This document shows, one piece after another, positions 33,962 to 44,896 of a stretch of 64,000 bases of DNA. The DNA is from Entonaema liquescens (Eukaryota; Ascomycota; Sordariomycetes; Xylariales; Xylariaceae): positions 806,001-870,000 of the forward strand of contig CADCSX010000006.1 of NCBI GenBank assembly GCA_902805475.1, in the 5' to 3' direction. Position 1 is the stretch's first letter, and each line of letters starts with the position of its first letter. Made by a program: the position numbers and the translations under genes. The notes under the pieces were generated by a model, which saw only the letters and a list, made by a program, of their open reading frames with translations, did not search any database and was not told the DNA's origin.

Positions 33962-34609
33962 CGCTGCTGTTCCTATAATATGTAGGAGACTAACATGTGA
34001 CAAGCAAGCTCCTAAGAAGGCAACAATTGGTCGTTATGATGCCGAAAGCTTGTGATGTAAGGTCGCAAAGAGGGATTCAATTGAGCCTCGATAACGGAGA
34101 TGTGATTATCGTCTCTTATCTTCCTCGTCACATGCAATATTGAGGATAATATGTTTCAATACCACATAGTGGGTCGAAGTACAAAGCGGGACACATCTGC
34201 GCCACAATGTGACGACAGCAACGCGGCTGAAAAAGCTTATGTTTCTAGCGATTCCCAGCGATTCCAACGACTTGTAACTTTCCGTATTCTTACCTCCTAA
34301 AGCCCATCTATAAGGTACCCGTAAATTGCATTGCGCGTCATTACGTATCGACCACCTCTTCTTATTCTTCTGCCTAAAAGAGACATTCACCGTGGTCAAG
34401 AAACAGAAACATATATCAAGTTCACTCTTAATCAATTTACTTTATACCGATTTTCTCATATTCTTATCCAACTTATACACGTACGGTGACGCCTATTACA
34501 GACCTGAACTTATAACAGCTTTTTCACCAACTCGACACGCGCTACTCCATCTTCTCTGGACGACTGAATATTTCAACGCACCAAGAGAGCCGGAGCCCCT
34601 ATCTCCGAA
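33962..34609. other. Divergent intergenic region
   Basis: Shared 5' region of the mitochondrial-protein gene (minus) and verprolin (plus). A 109-codon antisense frame here (34106-34435) has no family resemblance. Confidence 0.5.
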
Positions 34610-36049
34610 ATGCCTCCTCCACCACCCCTCCACCACCGCCCCCGGGTATGGGAGGGCCACCGCCTCCTCCCTCCACCCGGAGGACTACCCTCACGGCCGG
34701 CTGGTGCTGGCCGAGGCGCCCTACTTAGCGACATATCGAAGGGGAAAGCTCTCAAGAAGACTGTTACGAACGATCGTTCTGCTCCTCAAATAGCAAAGGG
34801 GTCGGGAGGAGGAGGAGGCGGAATGCCTATGGGTGGAGCGCCCCCTGTTCCTACTATACCGAGGGGAGCCCCTGCTGTTCCCGGTGGTTCTGCACCGCCC
34901 GTCCCGGGACTCAGACCGAGTAATAATGACCACGATAGCGGCGGAATGGCAGAACCCGCGCCGCAGCTTGCAGGTTTGTTCGCAGGCGGCATGCCGAAGT
35001 TGAAGAAGCGAGGTGGAGGTGTAGATACGGGAGGTAGGCATCCCATACTTCTATTGAGCTTTAAAAGGAATAATGTTAACCATTATATATAGCAAACCAA
35101 AACGCATCATACCTAACCGAAGCAGACTCTTCAGCCCCGAAAGCGCCGCTAGTACCGAGACCACCCGTCGGATCCGCTCCCGCAGTACCATCAGTTCCAG
35201 GCCGTGCAGTGCCCACACCTCCGGCCGCGGTCTCTCACGCCTCAGTAGCAACTCTAAGGAAGGTGATCAGCGATGCACCAAGGCCCGTTTCAATGGCATC
35301 AATGGCATCGGCGAAAGGCCCTCCACCACCGATAGGGAAAAAGCCACCTCCTCCACCTGGCTCCAGGAAACCTTCGGCCTTACAGTCACATTCTCACCCG
35401 TCTCATCCTCCACCCTTGCCAACCTCACATGCGCCACCACCCCCTCCAACGTCTGCGCCGGCACCACCGGCACCTCCACCTCCACCACCAACATCGGCCC
35501 CAGCGCCGCCCCCTCCCCGCCAGTATCAGCGCCGGCACCGCCTCCTCCTCCAGCCGTGGCTCCTAGACCTCCCCCAACAACAACACGCTCGCAACCACCC
35601 CCTCCTCCGCCATCCGCGCCCCCGTCCAGCGCCCCAGCAGCAGCCAGCATCGCCGTCCAAGCAGCCCTCCGCGCAACCACCACAGGCGGCCGCTCATCCC
35701 CACCGGCCCGCCTCCGCCCCCATCATCCGCACCCACACCTCCTCCCCGTATCCCGGGACCCGCCCTCCTCGAACCGCCAGCGCGCGAGCTCCAATCTGCG
35801 GTCGATGCTCGACCCGAGCTCGTACACGCTCGCGCCCAACGGCACGGGCACGGGCACAAGCAGAGCCCGAGCCCCGTCCCCAGCCCCCGCGAGGCATCCC
35901 GCGGAGGCGAGCGCTACATCGTCCACGACAGCCGCTGGCGCTTCAAGGACGAGAGCGAGCTTCCCAAGCCCCGGCCCTTCCAGGGCGGGCCCCGCAAGTA
36001 CCGAGCCGGCCGCGGGAGCAGCGTGCCGCTGGACCTAAGCGCGCTCTAG
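34610..36049 (+). CDS. vrp1: Verprolin/WIP-like actin regulator, several apparent frameshifts
   Basis: Proline-rich WASP-interacting protein that binds G-actin through a WH2 motif and WASP/Las17 through its C-terminus, acting at cortical actin patches. Two exons are 34610-35033 and 35093-36049 (59-nt intron, phase 1, joining VDTG to ANQNASYLTEA). The WH2 motif is GRGALLSDISKGKALKKTVT. The C-terminal WASP-binding motif is RYIVHDSRWRFKDESELPKP, followed by RAGRGSSVPLDL and the stop at 36047-36049. The expected protein jumps frames about six times: near 34625-34628, 34669-34672, 35515-35518, 35698-35701, about 35755 and 35860-35900. In at least three of these a C4 run gives the right protein if it is C5. 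The expected length is about 460 residues. Sequence error in GC-rich repeats is more likely than true decay, because WH2 and the C-terminus are intact. Confidence 0.8.
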
Positions 36050-36832
36050 GGGAGCGGTCGGAGTCTAGGTACGGTTCTGCTGAAGGGACGAGGACGGGGA
36101 CGGGGACGGGGATGGAGAGATATCGGGATTGGAGAAGAAAGAGGGATGGAAGATACAGGGGCTGCGGAAAAGGAGAAGACGAAGAGAGAAGGACATGACT
36201 GGTTGAATATTCGCTGGTAAGGCCCCTAGCTAGGTACTTGCCTAAGGCATCTGCTTAAGTACGGGCCTAATAAGCCGTGTCTACGTAGGAAAATAGATAC
36301 ATGAAGGGATTATTCAAGGTCCTAGGTATAGAAAGAGGCGGAATAAGAAGTGCCCCATGCATGTACATCCACACGTCCGCATGTGTACATGCTTAGCCAT
36401 GGTAAAAATGGAAAACTTTTAAGCTATATTACCATCTTATTAGAATAACTCCCTCAATCAAAAACGAGCAATCACACGTATTATAGGAATTCATAAGTAT
36501 TAAGTTTGTGTTTTTATGCCAGCATTTTACTCATGAAGTATGAACTTGTATTATAATCGAACTTCAAATATCCGGTCGAAAACTCCAGTACCTAACAAAC
36601 TAGCTAGTTCTAAGTGTGGCCTTACTTATTAGGCAAAAGCCCAGTTGCGTGACATCTCATTAAAGTTTCGAATAAAAAAATAGAATTACCATTTCGCACA
36701 AACCAGAGGAATAGAGGAGCAGCCAGTCAAGACGCCGATTCAGATGCTAACGTTCTCTCTTTCAATAACACAACCGTTTTCACAATCACAAAATAAGGCC
36801 AACCATTTAGACTCCTAAACTGAGTGGTCCAA
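36050..36832. other. Convergent intergenic region
   Basis: 3' ends of verprolin (plus) and the KH-like gene (minus). An open frame that overlaps the last part of verprolin and runs on to 36198 is a shadow produced by the frame breaks. No other feature is seen. Confidence 0.5.
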
Positions 36833-39800
36833 TTACCAGATGCGTGGATAAGCATCTGGTTGCAAATGGGCTGTTGCTGCCGATGGGGGTTCGCCATGGA
36901 TTAGAGCGTCTTGGAAGTTATCGCCATAACATCCTACTCCATCAATCTGCTTAACCACCGCAGTCGCAGATGCGATAATGTCATCAATAGACCCGGTTTT
37001 TTGAAGCTGTTGAGGTGACCAAGTAACTTTTTCGCCCAATTCAAGGTCTCGGTTCTGTTGAAGTGCCTCGTTGATCACCTTGGATTGCAGTGAAACCTCG
37101 TACCAAGTTGGTAGCTGTCCAAGTTGCTGGTTCCCTTTATACTGTTCAAACAGGATGGTCTCGTTACCTTTATCCCTACCAATAATTCTTGGCGCCATGT
37201 CGTGCACCTCGCAAATCTCAAGTACGCTCGAAGCTGATGATTCTACGCCACGAGTGCAAGAGATTGGTTGGGCATTTCCTCCTTTCTTTGTGTAAGAGGC
37301 AATGTTGCGGATTCGGACGAGTAGTATTTCAACCTTATATACACCTTTGACAACCAATTCCAATAAAGGGGTACCGGACTTTTGGTTTCTATCCATAACG
37401 TTAGTTGAGACGCAAAATATAAGAGAGTTGAACGATGGTGAACTTACACGACGCACATACCATCAACGAGGTCTTGCGCAAAACTACCATAAGTTTCACT
37501 CAAATCTTGAGCCTTGGAAAGGGTGACTTGAAAGTCCCATACCCTCTTGGGGCAATGCACAAAGACAGAACACGAATCGCCACCTAGCTCGTAGATTCTA
37601 TACGAGAAGTCTTTAGAGTCAATCTCCAACGTGAAATTACGATGCTTCTGTCCTAGTGTCTTGGAGCGACAGTGGATCTCATATACAGCGTGACGAGTGG
37701 CAGGCAACCACAACCTCTGGCCAGAAGTATTTTCGGCGAATGCGATATAATTGGCATCTCCACCTTCCTCTGTGAGAATCTTGGTAAACATAAGGTCATG
37801 CGGTCTAACATGATGTTTGTCCAAAGCATCTTTCATGTCTTGTAGCGACTTTGCCTTATCTTTGAAAGCGCCACCCTTCAGACACACATGGTTGTAATTG
37901 ATCTTTGTAAGGCAGAGGCGTCCGAGTTCAGCTTTCAGAGATACTTTGCCGGTAAAAACTTCTAGAGAACCCATCATTCGTACGAGCTTCTGGACAATGG
38001 CTTGGACCAATCCGGGGTCCGGATCTGGGGTTGGGGCTATATACACGTGCTCATGACTAAATGGAGAGTCTTGAACTGGGAGACGATCACGTCGGCGGCC
38101 TGCCTGTTGCCTCATAGTAGAATGCCGAGGCCGAGGTGAGCTGCTAGGATTCACACGGATATCTCCCACTTGAGCATCCCTCCATATTTTGGCGAATGGA
38201 TCATCGGGTGTGGCTTTGGAATCAGGGGATTTGAAGAAGTTTGTGTTCCCGACAGCAATCCTTTGATTTCATCACTTTCCCTGTGGACACCGGCCGAGGT
38301 CTCTTCTATGGGAGGCTTCCCAACACTACCAGGGGTCTTGCAAGATTCCTCTACAACCATGGGCGCCATAGTATGAAGTGATTTGGAGCCTACTAAATGA
38401 TGGATCTCGTCGACTAGGCTTACGTTGGGCCGTCCCATAGGACGCTGTTGCTCATAGGAATCCTGTTGAGGAATTTCCCATGCGCTGGATGGTTTAGAAT
38501 CATCGTAACCCCCGCCTTGGCTGTCGTGGTCGTATTGCTGTGAGTAATTCGAAGTGCTATGGGTGTGTTGAGGAATTTTGGTTCTCATGGGATGTGCCGG
38601 GTTACGGTCGAGGCTCGGACTTTGAGTGCGGCTGTTTTCAGGCTCAAGTGGATCCTCTCCCAGACGATAAAGTCTCGCTTTTGGTTTGTAACGCCATATG
38701 GTGGGGGAGAATGCCTTATACGGCTCACTTCTGTTCCCCTGTGATATGGCAGGAGATATTTCCAGCGGACCTTTGGCTGGTGCTGGTTGAGAGCTGGTAG
38801 GGGGTAGAGCCACCACAACACCACGTTCAAATATTTTCCCATATGCAGAACCCTTTTCGCCCAATGCATGCGTTGCCCTGTCAAGGAAAAAGGTTTTCAG
38901 ATGTGATCTTTTCCCGTGCGCCATGTAAGTGAATGCGGCGGGACTGTGCTGCTTGTCCTCCGCATAAATGAAGCTCTCACAACGGACATCGGCTTTGTTT
39001 GGCGATACCTAAGAAAAATTAGACTTTGACCTAAGCTATCGTAGATTAGTAACAAAACTCACAGCAGATTTCGCAAGAGTTTTCAGCTTGCGCATTGCTC
39101 CATCAGTAGCTTGTAGTGATTTGCCGCCGATGAAAACGGCAAATCCGTTATTCTCCAACACCAAAGCACAGCCTGTGATGCGTTGCAACTTGGCTAGTAC
39201 CTCGGCCGTCGCTAGCATAAAAGGGTTTGGGCTTCTGCGCAGCTCTTTGGGTATGACCCAAACCGCCCTAGAGGCAGCGGTTTGGATCTCCGGAGGTGCA
39301 GCAGCTAGCATGGACTCCTCGATGGTAGATGAACCAGCAGAACTGAGGGTTGCACGCCATTCTTTAGCAGGAACGACCTTGCTGCCGGGGCCCTATGCGC
39401 GCATCAGACACTGTTACAAAGGATCGCCGAATTCACAGGTAGAAAAAAAGAAAAAAAAAGAAAAAAAAAGAGGAAAGACTCACCAAGCCAACAGCAAGTT
39501 CTCTCTGGACTATACAGTCCAGTGCTGACTTACAGGCAGCCATGACCTTCGCCTCATCGGCGATAGGGCATTTCACCCTAGTCCAGGTCGTCTTAATGTC
39601 ATAGGAAACCTGGATTGCCTATAATTGCATCAATAAAGCCGACCAATATAAATACATTTCAAGCATAGGCAACTTGTGAGTGAGGGCTGAAACTTACCTT
39701 AAAGGCACTTCGGAGTTTGCTGGTAAACTCCTGGAGTCCTTCCGGGCGAAATGCCCAGTTGGAAGAGAAAAGGAACTCGGCATCCTTTACTTCCTTCGCA

Positions 39801-39913
39801 GCTGCCGCAGCAATCTGCGCATCCCGTTGCTTGACCCACTCCGGGAAGTCGCGGCGGAGCGCCTCCTCGGCGCGGGCCTGATAATAGTTCGCCGATTTAG
39901 ATACGTCAGACAT
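36833..39913 (-). CDS. Large fungal protein with KH-like segment (one apparent frameshift)
   Basis: About 932 residues, name unknown. Exons: 39913-39698, 39618-39484, 39392-39063, 39008-37448 and 37388-36833. The ATG at 39913 (MSDVSKSANYYQ) is preferred to 39943, because CTAAC followed by TTCAAG just upstream looks like the end of a 5' UTR intron whose donor GTAAGT lies near 40045. Residues about 165-225 resemble a KH RNA-binding fold (ATAEVLAKLQRITGCALVLE followed by VFIGGKSLQATDGAMRKLKT), which is an inference by eye. The middle is low-complexity and Ser/Pro/Gln-rich. Two further folded-looking regions follow (KVSLKAELGRLCLTKINYNH; YELGGDSCSVFVHCPKRVWD). Near 38158 the frame shifts between GGMLK and VGDIRVNPSSS; adding one base joins them and makes exon 4 close at phase 2 as required. 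Confidence 0.6.
39436..39475. repeat. A-rich tract inside an intron
   Basis: An (A)7-9-G tract sits within the second intron of the KH-like gene. It is simple sequence, prone to length errors. Confidence 0.7.
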
Positions 39914-40293
39914 GATGTCCCCGACCCTTGAAGATGTTAGCATTTATTTAGTGTTCCTATAATCTTCAATCACAAGTATATAGCAATTGTGTTAATTGAC
40001 AAGATGCATCTATAGTGTTTAGAGATTCGTTGCAAAAGACTTACCTTGGAGTTGTGTAGATGTTGAAAAGGTGTTCTTAAAGGGCTCTTCACAGCATTAG
40101 TCGATGCGATAATAAAGACTCAATAAGATGATAAGATAAGACACGAATGATAATGGTCACAGATAGGAGGTGGCAAGATGTTGTATAGGTAGGAAAGGAA
40201 AGGAGAAGAGAGTCAAGACTTCTGGTCCTAATGATGTTGGTAGGAAAAGGAAAAGTAGTAACGAAGGGAAAAATTGGCAATGACTACGTAAGC

Positions 40294-40339
40294 GGGATGG
40301 ATGAGATGGATGAGATGGATGAGATGGATGGGATGGATG
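40294..40339. repeat. Minisatellite, unit GAGATGGAT
   Basis: Four or so tandem copies of a 9-nt unit (GGATGAGAT in another register), the last imperfect. It lies about 380 nt upstream of the KH-like gene's start codon. Confidence 0.85.
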
Positions 40340-41950
40340 TTTGGAAGATGAAAGGTATGTTCAAAAAACGCCGTTAGGCAGCAAGGTCGACTCTGTTTGG
40401 AGTTGGGAAGTCGCGTCGGCGACGTGTTGAGGTCAGGCAGCGAAGGCTGCAGGCATGCAAAGTGATGGATTTGGATTGGAACAGGGAAAAGTAATAATCA
40501 ATACCTTAAGTTTTATCACAGATGAGAAATGGGAGGTCGCTTGGGCATCAATAGTAGTATCACGAAGAAGGATATGCGTGTGGGAAAGTGAGGAATTTGA
40601 TGAAGATGTTTGGAGGAAAAGATTGAGGATGGGTAAAAAAAGATTGAAGAAGATGGGTTCGAGCTGTGGACGAAGATCAGGGCAGGAACGGTTGATGGGT
40701 CGGCGACAAGTACCTAAGGCAGGTACACAAACTTAAAACGATATAAGAATAGGCAGCCCTGTCGGCACTTAGTGATCTGGACGTCCTTTCCTGCCGCTAG
40801 CCGATGCAAGATAATCCCGGTTGCTGGGGTTGCCCACTAGGCCCCCCTATTCACCCAGGCGCCGTAGGTGCAAGTCCACTGGGCTTGCAGCAATCCCAAC
40901 CCCTCGGCCACCTTATCAGGGGGGGCTGCCTACATAGGCAGTCGCCGATTACACATCCCCTTGGGACTGCAACTTCAGATTGGTACTCGTACTCAAAGTA
41001 AGAATTCACTTCCTTTGGCAAGGTCATGCTATACCAGTACATGCACGTGATATACACTTGCTATATAAGTGTACTATATGTAGATCTAAGGTAGATCTGG
41101 ATAGGATTGATTGATATCCTGGGTGTGCTGGTATACAGTCCATGGACTACCCCTTTTGTGTTTACACAACCGGTATATGCACCACTGTACTGCACTCAGC
41201 AATAGGTAATCCACAAGGTCCTAATAAGTGACGTGACTTCACACCCCTAGGATTGTCCATTGAGCTGTAGCTAGCTGAGGCGTGTCGTATTGGACTATCT
41301 GGCTGAATTTTACAAGGCATGCTTTGTCACATAATTCATGGCCCATATGGAGTGGAATAGGATAGGGGGGTGACAAAACATGGATCTTAACAAGCTTGGA
41401 GATGCTTTGTAGGTAGGTCCTATAAAGGAAATCCGTTATATTTGTATGCTGCTACATACGTTTGAGCCATTCCTAGTCCTTTAGTTTTGCAAAGATCCCC
41501 CTATTATGCCTCTATATTCTATGTTATCAAAAAGTATTAGTATAACCAGCTTAGTTCTTGAAAGACAACATTTTGCAGAAAAGTCAATTGTGAAATTCTA
41601 ATCTAATATATGAAATGAGTACCGGCGATTTGATGTCGGCGACCAAGACAGCACCATCGCAGTACCTAACATTGTATCACCCATGGGCAAGAGATCATAG
41701 CTTGGATCTTGACAGGCAATTTGGTAGTATTTGCTATACTGCTGCCCGAAGAATAGACCTATAGCTTAGGTGGTATTGATGCTTTAGAAAATATTAGAAC
41801 CATGGGAGGAAATAATAGTTCAACTTTAGTGTTAGAGTGACTACGTATAATTTGTTTAGGTATACTATATTCTACCAACAGAAGAATTCAAAGGTATATT
41901 TTATTGAACGGAAAATACTTATTCTATATTCCAGTGTAGTGAAACATATA

Positions 41951-42008
41951 GGAGATGGTATTGCTTGACTACTTGTAATGGACTGAATCTTGGATAGTAA
42001 ATCTATAA
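41951..42008. repeat. Diverged direct repeat, copy 1
   Basis: Shares the order GGAGA...TACTTG...ATCT.GG.TAGTAAATCTAT with 42369-42424. The end TAGTAAATCTAT is identical and the rest is diverged, mainly by transitions. Confidence 0.45.
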
Positions 42009-42368
42009 AGGTATCTTCCTAAGTGTTTAAGAGGTGCAATATACCTAGCGGGCAATTTATAGCCATATGAGAGTTATATGAGCCTGATAGCGGTATAATC
42101 TCTTTGTTTAGGGCCTTAGACATCACTATTAGCTATAAGTACACACCTTTCCAATGCTGTTATATTTTAACTTATGTATCACCTACTATACTTATCTAAC
42201 TTGTATTCACCTAATTAGGATATTCTTACTTATTTCAGGTATAGAACCATTATGATCTATCTACTGTTTTGTATTAGGATCTTGGGCAATATATAAAGTA
42301 AGAGGTATACTTTCATAGGACCCTAGCTCCTGTTCAACGTTATGACATATTGAGATATAGATCAGTAT

Positions 42369-42424
42369 GGAGAGTACAGTATGGTTACTTGGAGATGAAC
42401 TAGATTCTAGGTAGTAAATCTATT
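42369..42424. repeat. Diverged direct repeat, copy 2
   Basis: Partner of 41951-42008, about 415 nt away in the same orientation. Both sit in the AT-rich tract. Confidence 0.45.
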
Positions 42425-43705
42425 AAAAAAAGTTTGCCCTCGATATATAGCGTTTGAAATCTTAGTAAACTGGCCTCGAAGAGGTTGTTAATGGCTGTTC
42501 CACTGCGCCTTTATATGTAACCGATCGCCAAATTCCTCAAGTTATTAGGTGAGCTTTGTCCTTTTGATGTTAGGTAATTGTGGCCTCACTGAACAGTAAT
42601 TTTCACAATCACGGCAAAACCATTCACCTATATCCTTAGTCACTGAAGCTAACCAAGTAAAAAACAAACCGAAATGTAAGTATATATCTAATGCTTAGTA
42701 ACTTACCTACTTGAGCTTTTATAATACTTGAGATTGAAAATACCATGAGAATTTACTTATACTATTACTTTAGTATGAAATACCTATGTTATAGAATATT
42801 ATGGCGAATGGATTATTTGACCGTAGAGCATTTGGGTGATCTGATTGGCTGACTTTTGGAAAAAGGGGGAAGCTATTCTGCTTATGTAATCAGACTGGCA
42901 ACCTCACAATAAGACACCCTTACATCTATCAAGTAGTTAAAGGAGAATTTGAACTTAATAAAAATGATTGGGATGAAGCATATCCTTCATAACATCGAGT
43001 AACGCAGGAAATGCAAATGGCAAATATTGAATGGTTTAATGATTAAAAGTACAAACTCAATCTAAGCGGAGCATATTAAGTGCATGGTAAATCTGTTGAT
43101 CGCAAATGCTTTCCTTCTATGTAACTATCAACTAGTAACCTGGGTATATGCAACATAAGAGGACAATGGAAGGGAGAGTCATGAATGTGAATGTTCATAA
43201 AACTTTTGCCATGCTAGCTAAGGATCTCCCCTCTGCCCTCTCAAACTTGGACCTTATGATGAAACGAAAATGCCACGGGACTGCCTGGTCTCGTTTTGAT
43301 TCAGACCGCAGTCGTAGAATATCCTCGCCTGGAACGCCAATCCTATTTATCATAACATATCCAGACCAGAACTCGCTTCGAGCATCATTTTTTGACCTGG
43401 CCCTAGTTGCTCAATTTAGTCAACCATTGAGGTTGTATAATATCGGGAAGTGAATCGCCATAGAATATTGCGAAGGGCGAGAGCGCTATTATTGTAGTTG
43501 GATGGTATCATGCTCGTATTGGCGGCCTGCCTCAAGGTGCGAAGCCGCGATGCGCCAGATTAAACAAAGGAAAAGGAAAGTAAGTTACTGTAATTTCGAG
43601 GTTGTTGTTTAAGCATATGGTCAAGAGGTGCGAAACTTCGTGGGTTTCCGAATGTTTAGGTGTCTTGCCGACGAAAAGAGCTGCGCGCTAAACGTATGGA
43701 GTCTA

Positions 43706-44896
43706 TCACTGAGCGCCCTTCACATTTTTCTTTACGTTCAGTGCCCATTTTAGTTGGCCAAGTACGCGCTTCGCCTCTTCGAGTGTCCTCTCCTGCTCTT
43801 CTTCCCTCTCATGGGCGGCTTTCTTAATATGCTGTAGCGACTGTTCCTGTTCGCGCTTATATGCCTCGAATTGCTGGACAATTTCGTCCTTTTGCCGTTG
43901 TAGGTCCCGAATATTTCCATCTTGCTGGTCACATAAATCGCGGAGAACGTTGATTTTTTCATCGTCCGTCCTACGTTCCTCAACCAACGTTTTGATTTTT
44001 TCGTCAAGCCCCGTCATAACACGCTTCACTTCGTCACCCTGATCCTTCCAATGCGACGAGATAGCATTGTATCGACCTTCCATCAATGCTGCATGCATGT
44101 TAGCCTCCTCCACTTGGACCTTGGTATCTCGGCGACTTTTCTCCATCTCTTCGCGCCATATTCTTTCGCGTTCTTGAGCGTCCGAAGTGCGCTTCTTCTC
44201 GAGCTCGACTGTGGATTGCAAATGCTCGACTTGACGTTCTTTACGACTGAGCAATGTCTTGGTTACTGTGGCTTCTAATAGGCGGCTCTCATAGTCTGCA
44301 ACCATACGTTCCATTTTATCTTCGAGTAGCTTAGCCGCCTGTTTCGCCTCTTCGGCCTTCAAACGCTCAATTTGGATATCCCGTTTCAATGTCTCATTGT
44401 CGGACACCAACTTATTAATGACTCTGCCTGTCTTTCCCAACCCGGCTTTACCGACAGCACCGTCCCATTGCGGCGAACTTTCTGGCGCTCCGCCGGGTCG
44501 GTCCTCGTGGTTAGTTGCCTCCGGAACCTGCAAAGTGAAAGTTGCGTCCTCCGTCATCTCTTCTCCGGGTGTCGTATCGTTTGCGGACATATATGGATCT
44601 TCACTTCGCGATATTGGTAAAGGTGGTCCTAAGCCGGGTGATTGTGGTTTTAACCTCACAGTCGAGCTGCTCTGTGCTTGTTGAGAGTTGTACGATGTGC
44701 CGCTAACATTACTGTTGATGGAGCTAGAAAAGCCGCTGTTTCGCGCAGACGGCGATTCCGACGAGATATCTGAAGATGCTTCGAAGCTAGGGACAGTGCG
44801 GATAGTGGAGGGGATTTTGCTCTTGCTCTTGCCGTTAGGCGAGAAACCGGAGTTGGCATGGGAGTTGTATTTCGACTCCGGGCTGTGGGTACTCAT
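43706..44896 (-). CDS. she3: She3-like coiled-coil protein
   Basis: About 396 residues in one exon. The start is taken at the ATG at 44896 (MSTHSPESKYNS). The open frame continues upstream to 45184, but an acceptor-like TTTTGTAG at about 44985 suggests that part is a 5' UTR intron. The N-terminal 160 residues are Ser/Pro-rich and disordered. From GKAGLGKTGRVINKLVSDNE to the end it is a nearly continuous coiled coil (DIQIERLKAEEAKQAAKLLE; RKERQVEHLQSTVELEKKRT; LRDLCDQQDGNIRDLQRQKD). This matches proteins annotated in filamentous fungi as SWI5-dependent HO expression protein 3. In yeast, She3 links the She2-mRNA complex to the myosin Myo4 for mRNA and ER transport. Whether the filamentous homologue does the same is not established from sequence. 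Confidence 0.72.
   Translation of the reverse strand: MSTHSPESKYNSHANSGFSPNGKSKSKIPSTIRTVPSFEASSDISSESPSARNSGFSSSINSNVSGTSYNSQQAQSSSTVRLKPQSPGLGPPLPISRSEDPYMSANDTTPGEEMTEDATFTLQVPEATNHEDRPGGAPESSPQWDGAVGKAGLGKTGRVINKLVSDNETLKRDIQIERLKAEEAKQAAKLLEDKMERMVADYESRLLEATVTKTLLSRKERQVEHLQSTVELEKKRTSDAQERERIWREEMEKSRRDTKVQVEEANMHAALMEGRYNAISSHWKDQGDEVKRVMTGLDEKIKTLVEERRTDDEKINVLRDLCDQQDGNIRDLQRQKDEIVQQFEAYKREQEQSLQHIKKAAHEREEEQERTLEEAKRVLGQLKWALNVKKNVKGAQ

Larger units (their letters stand above)
39914..43705. other. Gene-poor AT-rich region, probable decayed repeat
   Basis: 3.8 kb without a convincing gene. From about 41.0 to 43.1 kb the sequence is strongly AT-rich with abundant TA steps and few CG steps, as expected after repeat-induced point mutation. 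A diverged direct repeat is visible (listed separately). A 101-codon frame at 43148-43453 has no recognisable family. Confidence 0.55.

Noticed and set aside
34106..34435. 109-codon minus-strand frame between mitochondrial-protein and verprolin genes
   Set aside because: Lies in the shared divergent promoter; Ser/Arg/Cys-rich chance translation.
40651..40665. GGTTCGAGCTG resembling a tRNA B box
   Set aside because: No A box at the right distance and no foldable cloverleaf around it.
41041..41160. Possible LTR end (short palindromes and repeated GTAGATCT)
   Set aside because: No matching second terminus, primer-binding site or polyprotein remnant within the window.
43148..43453. 101-codon open frame at the edge of the AT-rich tract
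   Set aside because: Starts with ATG, but no family resemblance and no splicing context. It could be an orphan gene or relic, and support is too weak to call.
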